DNA of 64,000 nucleotides from Cryptomeria japonica (Eukaryota; Streptophyta; Pinopsida; Cupressales; Cupressaceae): NCBI RefSeq assembly GCF_030272615.1, contig NC_081408.1, positions 623,408,383-623,472,382 of the forward strand. The letters are read 5' to 3'. The translations under genes were made by a program, and so were the position numbers. The notes below the pieces were generated by a model. That model saw only the letters and a program-made list of their open reading frames with translations. It searched no databases and was not told the origin of the DNA. Positions 59,961 to 64,000 of the stretch are shown piece after piece. Position 1 is the stretch's first letter; every line of letters starts with the position of its first letter.

Positions 59961-61940
59961 ATCAAAGCTTTCCCTAATTGGCATTCCACACCTCTTCAAT
60001 GTACCCATTGCACACCAAGGTGTGATTACTAGTTTTATTCCTATCACTTTTCTTTCTTATTCTTCTCAACTAAACAAATATAAACTTAATTATTTTGTTT
60101 ATTATTTTGGAGTTTTTATGTATATAGGTCATTCACACCCTTATACAACTATAGAATGTCTCCCAACATTAATAAATATTGTGCGAGCTTAAATAACATA
60201 AGTTAGATGCTAGATAGTCTAGCAAGATATAACACTAATTTATAGAAGTTGATCAATCATATAACTTAGATATCACACCTAATAAAATATGATTTAACCC
60301 AAGCCATGCTAATAGTAAAATCTTAATGCATACCTTGAAAACACTGACAACCTATTCTTTCAATTCTGAGCAGCCAAAAAGAAGATTTCCTATGCGCAAG
60401 TGTTTATCCATTTACACATTTAGGCCTAAACTAAAACTACTGAGACAAATTAGGTATACCAAGCCTATTACTAGACTTAGATCATAATGACATATAAATA
60501 TGATATCCATACAATTTCTCATTAAGGAACATAAATTCTATAGCTTAATTGATGTAAAAATAGAAACATTTAGGTCAAAATAATAATGAAAATCAACAAT
60601 ACTTACTAAATAATTGCTACCGTGAAATTACTATTATTTTAAAATTTATGTTACTTGAAAATATTGAAATAAAAATTTAACATGTGTTGATACAATAAAA
60701 CTCATTTTACCACTACATTCTTTGCAAATCCTTGTGAGTCTCCTATCATCTATTTGGTCTACCAAAATGTAAACTAGTGTGCAAAATTCCATTATGTCAA
60801 ATTCTAAAATTGAACATTTAATTTTTCATCTATAATTTTTTTCTCAAACATGAATAGTGAAGTAATTTATAACCAAAAATATGTTTTAGGTTTATTAGCA
60901 ACAACAACAAAACAATATATATATTTCTTATAAACTTTAAACTACTCCAACTTTAAAAAAAAATGATAGAATACACATGAGAAATATTTTGTTGTCATAA
61001 AATAGAATTTTCTTTAATAGTTTACACATTCTTTCATTAATTTACAATAATCATTACATTGTTTAATAATAGTTCAACTGACAAACAATAATAAAAAATA
61101 TTTTTTAATAAAATATTATACACATCTAAAATTAAATATATTTTATTTAATAAAATAAAACAATAAAATAATTGAAACTTTATTTGGATTGTTTGGCCAA
61201 ATGGGCTTTGATCAAATGTAGAGTTGGAATATTGTGGATGGGGGGCAATTATGTCTGGAATTGTCTCATGTGTTGGATCTAGTGGAGAAAGACAAGGTTG
61301 TGTACCACCCTTTGTTTGTGGGACGGTTAGCCCTTCTTGCTTTGTATCTCTTTTTGTGATTGAATAAATTTTTACCCATTTTTTATTTTTATAGAAGAAA
61401 GAATATTAAATAATAATTTTAAAAAAAATCCAAAGATTATCAAAATTTAAAATTACCAAGAAAATTCACATAACAGTGATCTTTTATACCAATATACGTC
61501 TAGAGAGCTACCCACCATAGTATTAAACATTTGAAACTATATTACCATAGTACAAGTTAAGTTGAGTTCCAACGTGTCTTAGGGGAGAAGACCTAGTAGT
61601 TGAGCACCCCAACTTCATGCATCTCAAAATCTTAGTGGAAATTTCAAATCACTCCTATTTTTTTACGGCAGCTAACTTGGCAAGTCCCTTGCTTATAACT
61701 AAGGTTTCAAGGCCACATCATCAAATATGATGCCACATCAGCATGCTTTTTGCCAAGGTGTTCAAAACAACCCAAAAAGGTGAGACCAATGGTCGTGCAA
61801 AAAGGGGTATCACACGATTGGTTGCTTTTCACAACTATTGGTACAATATTGTCAAAAATAATTGGACATTAAATCAATGAGTGTGCATAAAAAATCAACA
61901 AGCGTAGGTATTAAATCAACAACTACTCTCATAGGGCTAT
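59961..61940. other. Intergenic, no gene seen
   Basis: AT-rich unique DNA. I recognise no coding or RNA feature. Confidence 0.5.
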
Positions 61941-62083
61941 AGCTATTTTGGCTCCAAAATGTTATATTCGTACGTCGTGTTATATGACATTCACGTATTA
62001 TTGACTGTGGATAACGCAATTAACGACTGTGATTTTCACGAATGTCATATAACACAATATAACATTTTGAAACCAGAATAGCT
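61941..62083. mobile_element. MITE-like foldback element, 143 bp
   Basis: The arms AGCTATTTTGGCTCC... and ...GAAACCAGAATAGCT pair, and inside them CAAAATGTTATATT and GTGTTATATGACATTC pair with their complements. Each arm is about 50 bp with a ~35-bp loop. The left arm has an extra CGTACGTC segment. No convincing target duplication was found. Confidence 0.6.
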
Positions 62084-62272
62084 TCTCAAGCCATAAGCCA
62101 TCAGAGCCATGAGCCATTAGACCATGAAAGACATAATGGTTTTAGAATACTGTTAACCATTGGCGTCTTCTACCTCACCCTCTGACTTTCTCAAATAATG
62201 AACTAATTGGTCAAACTGTTTGTGGATTAATTTGTGTGATAGTTTTTCATTATTAGTGAGCCACACTGGGCA

Positions 62273-62491
62273 ATGGCTACGCAGCAGACAAAATGGCCCG
62301 CTGCCATGCCTTCTCCATCGGATGCCCCCATGCCATCCCATGCCATCACGCTAGTCAATGGCTGTCCAATCAAAGGCAAATGGTCCCATTCACCCGTACA
62401 TCACACGGAGCTCCCTGCCATTAATCCTGAATGCCCGGTTTTACGTGCTCTTCCTCCCATCAATCCTCAACGTGTAGTTTACCTGCTTTAA
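62273..62491 (+). CDS. Short GC-richer open frame of unknown nature
   Basis: 72 codons starting MATQQTKWPAAMPSPSD, in a segment with noticeably higher GC than either flank. No domain is recognised, and downstream sequence is poly-A/T rich with no clear second exon. It may be a degenerate first exon or chance. I keep it only as a weak candidate. Confidence 0.15.
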   Translation: MATQQTKWPAAMPSPSDAPMPSHAITLVNGCPIKGKWSHSPVHHTELPAINPECPVLRALPPINPQRVVYLL

Positions 62492-64000
62492 AAAATATTA
62501 ATAAAAATAAAATGTTTATAATTTTTTTAAAATATTTTTTTCAAAAATTTTGTTTCCATGTTTTTCGATTATTTTATTCAATTGAATTATTTTTTAATAA
62601 ATTTGGAAAAAATGTATGTTGATTTAAAAAAATAAATATTATCAAAATAAATATATTAATTCAACATGTTTCTTTTTTAATCCAAATAAATGTATAATGA
62701 TTGTCATTGTACGTAAAAATATATTTTCATTTTAGTGAATTTATTTAAACGGGTTGTTAATTATTATTTTAACCATTATATATCATTATTTTTTCCATGT
62801 TTATATTTTAATTTTTCTAACATATTTTCTCTATCAATCGATTGCACTAATAATTTTAAATTATTCAACGACTATATTTTTAATGTACTAATAATTTTAA
62901 ATAAAATTAATGATTTATACAAAATTAAATAGAATTTTTTTATACAATAAAAGTGGTATTATTCATAAAATTAAATTAATGTTTCATACATGAATAAGTT
63001 AACCTTTTTTTCTCTCATTTATTGTTGTACCTATGTTTATCATTGATAACTTAGTTATACCAGATCAAGCTCTAGACAACTTGTTTTTGGACTATGATAT
63101 AAGATAAATAGAAAAATAAGTGAATTATACATCTTGCCCTACTTATAAAGAATAGAACCAAATACTCATGCTTGTTAATTCGATAGAATAAAATAAACAA
63201 TATTCTCATTTTAATGATGCCTTTTATTTTCTAAAATGGAGATGCTTTGAATATTTCAATATGAAGTTCTGTGTTTTCCTTGAAGATGTAAATAGAACCC
63301 AGTTCATAGTTAAATCAATTATTAGTTTGAATGAGTTTTAAATTGGGACAAGATTCTATTTGGATAAGATATGTATGGAAAAGTACTAGTCAAATAAATC
63401 AAAATCCTACTAGACACCTATATAGTGTTTTAATGACTTGTTTACTATCAAGGGTTCTAGACAAGTTAGTTCATGTCTCTATTAGTTTTGGTGAATGTTT
63501 ATAGTTTTGCATTCTTAATCAAGTGACAATTTCTTTGGTCTACACCTCAAAATCATTAAAAATTTACACAACACATGACATGTTAGATGTCAAAACATAT
63601 TTGAAGTATCATGTAAAAATAACATGACCCAAAGAAAATTGCATGCTAATGGCATAAAATGAATAAAATTCACAATGGATTTAGCCAATTTCTCACATAC
63701 ACAATAGTAGTCAACTCAAAAATATAGTATGCAAATAATGTCTATATCTTGAAAAAACAAGCCACTCCATCCAAGATCCAATTTCTAAATAGAGTTTACA
63801 CACTCAATAAATAATCCATTACAATAAAGTATCATACACCATAATGGTTATCCAGGAAAATATTGACCACGATCCTCCATTATAGTATCATCAATACCTG
63901 CACATATAATGAGCTAGTTATAAAATTAATTTACAAGTAAAAGAATCATTATTGATTGAAGTTCAATTCATAATGTTTTTACAAGTAAAAGACTCATTAT
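62492..64000. other. AT-rich intergenic DNA, no gene seen
   Basis: Long A/T runs to about 63000, then unique sequence without coding signs up to the window end. Confidence 0.5.

Overview
This is plant nuclear DNA from a large, repeat-swollen genome. It has no prokaryotic gene organisation, spliceosomal introns, several Ty1/copia elements primed by initiator-Met tRNA, a TRIM element, solo LTRs of more than 1 kb and several satellites. A gymnosperm such as a conifer would fit the long AT-rich LTRs and the heavy decay, but that is inference. I see no intact host gene.

Layout. 1-5890 is AT-rich intergenic DNA with one probable solo LTR (3992-5160). 5891-34838 is a single Ty1/copia element, called B here, coding on the minus strand. 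It is split by three later insertions: a tandem copia array called A (8463-27865), a 1.4 kb solo LTR (28196-29578) and a 1.1 kb solo LTR (30015-31143). At each junction, removing the insertion plus one target-site copy restores the B reading frame. Array A is LTR-internal-LTR-internal-LTR-internal-LTR, four LTRs and three gag-pol bodies inside one perfect 5-bp target duplication (TCATC). All three bodies share premature stops, which suggests the array grew after the element had landed and died.

34838-40075 holds a ~30-bp minisatellite, a truncated transposase relative (36266-37410), a truncated LTR and another solo copia-type LTR (38496-39639).

40076-55690 looks like a decayed two-gene DNA transposon. 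A plus-strand gene with six phase-0 exons (40937-42862) faces a minus-strand transposase-like gene of about 1,030 codons (52445 down to 46627). Between and around them lie a 359-bp satellite, an inserted non-autonomous LTR element (47093-49795), copies of a palindrome resembling ATCGGATATCCGAT near both ends, and a 3.2 kb inverted-repeat structure filled with GA/CT tracts and a 20-bp-module satellite. Eight premature stops in the transposase and two in the partner gene can all be explained as C-to-T or G-to-A changes, as expected for methylated, silenced DNA.

55690-64000 is intergenic, with a 374-bp TRIM retroelement (59297-59670) that has an AGAGA target duplication, microsatellites, and a MITE-like foldback (61941-62083).

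Exact percent identities, element ages and family names were not computed; domain and family calls rest on visible motifs only.
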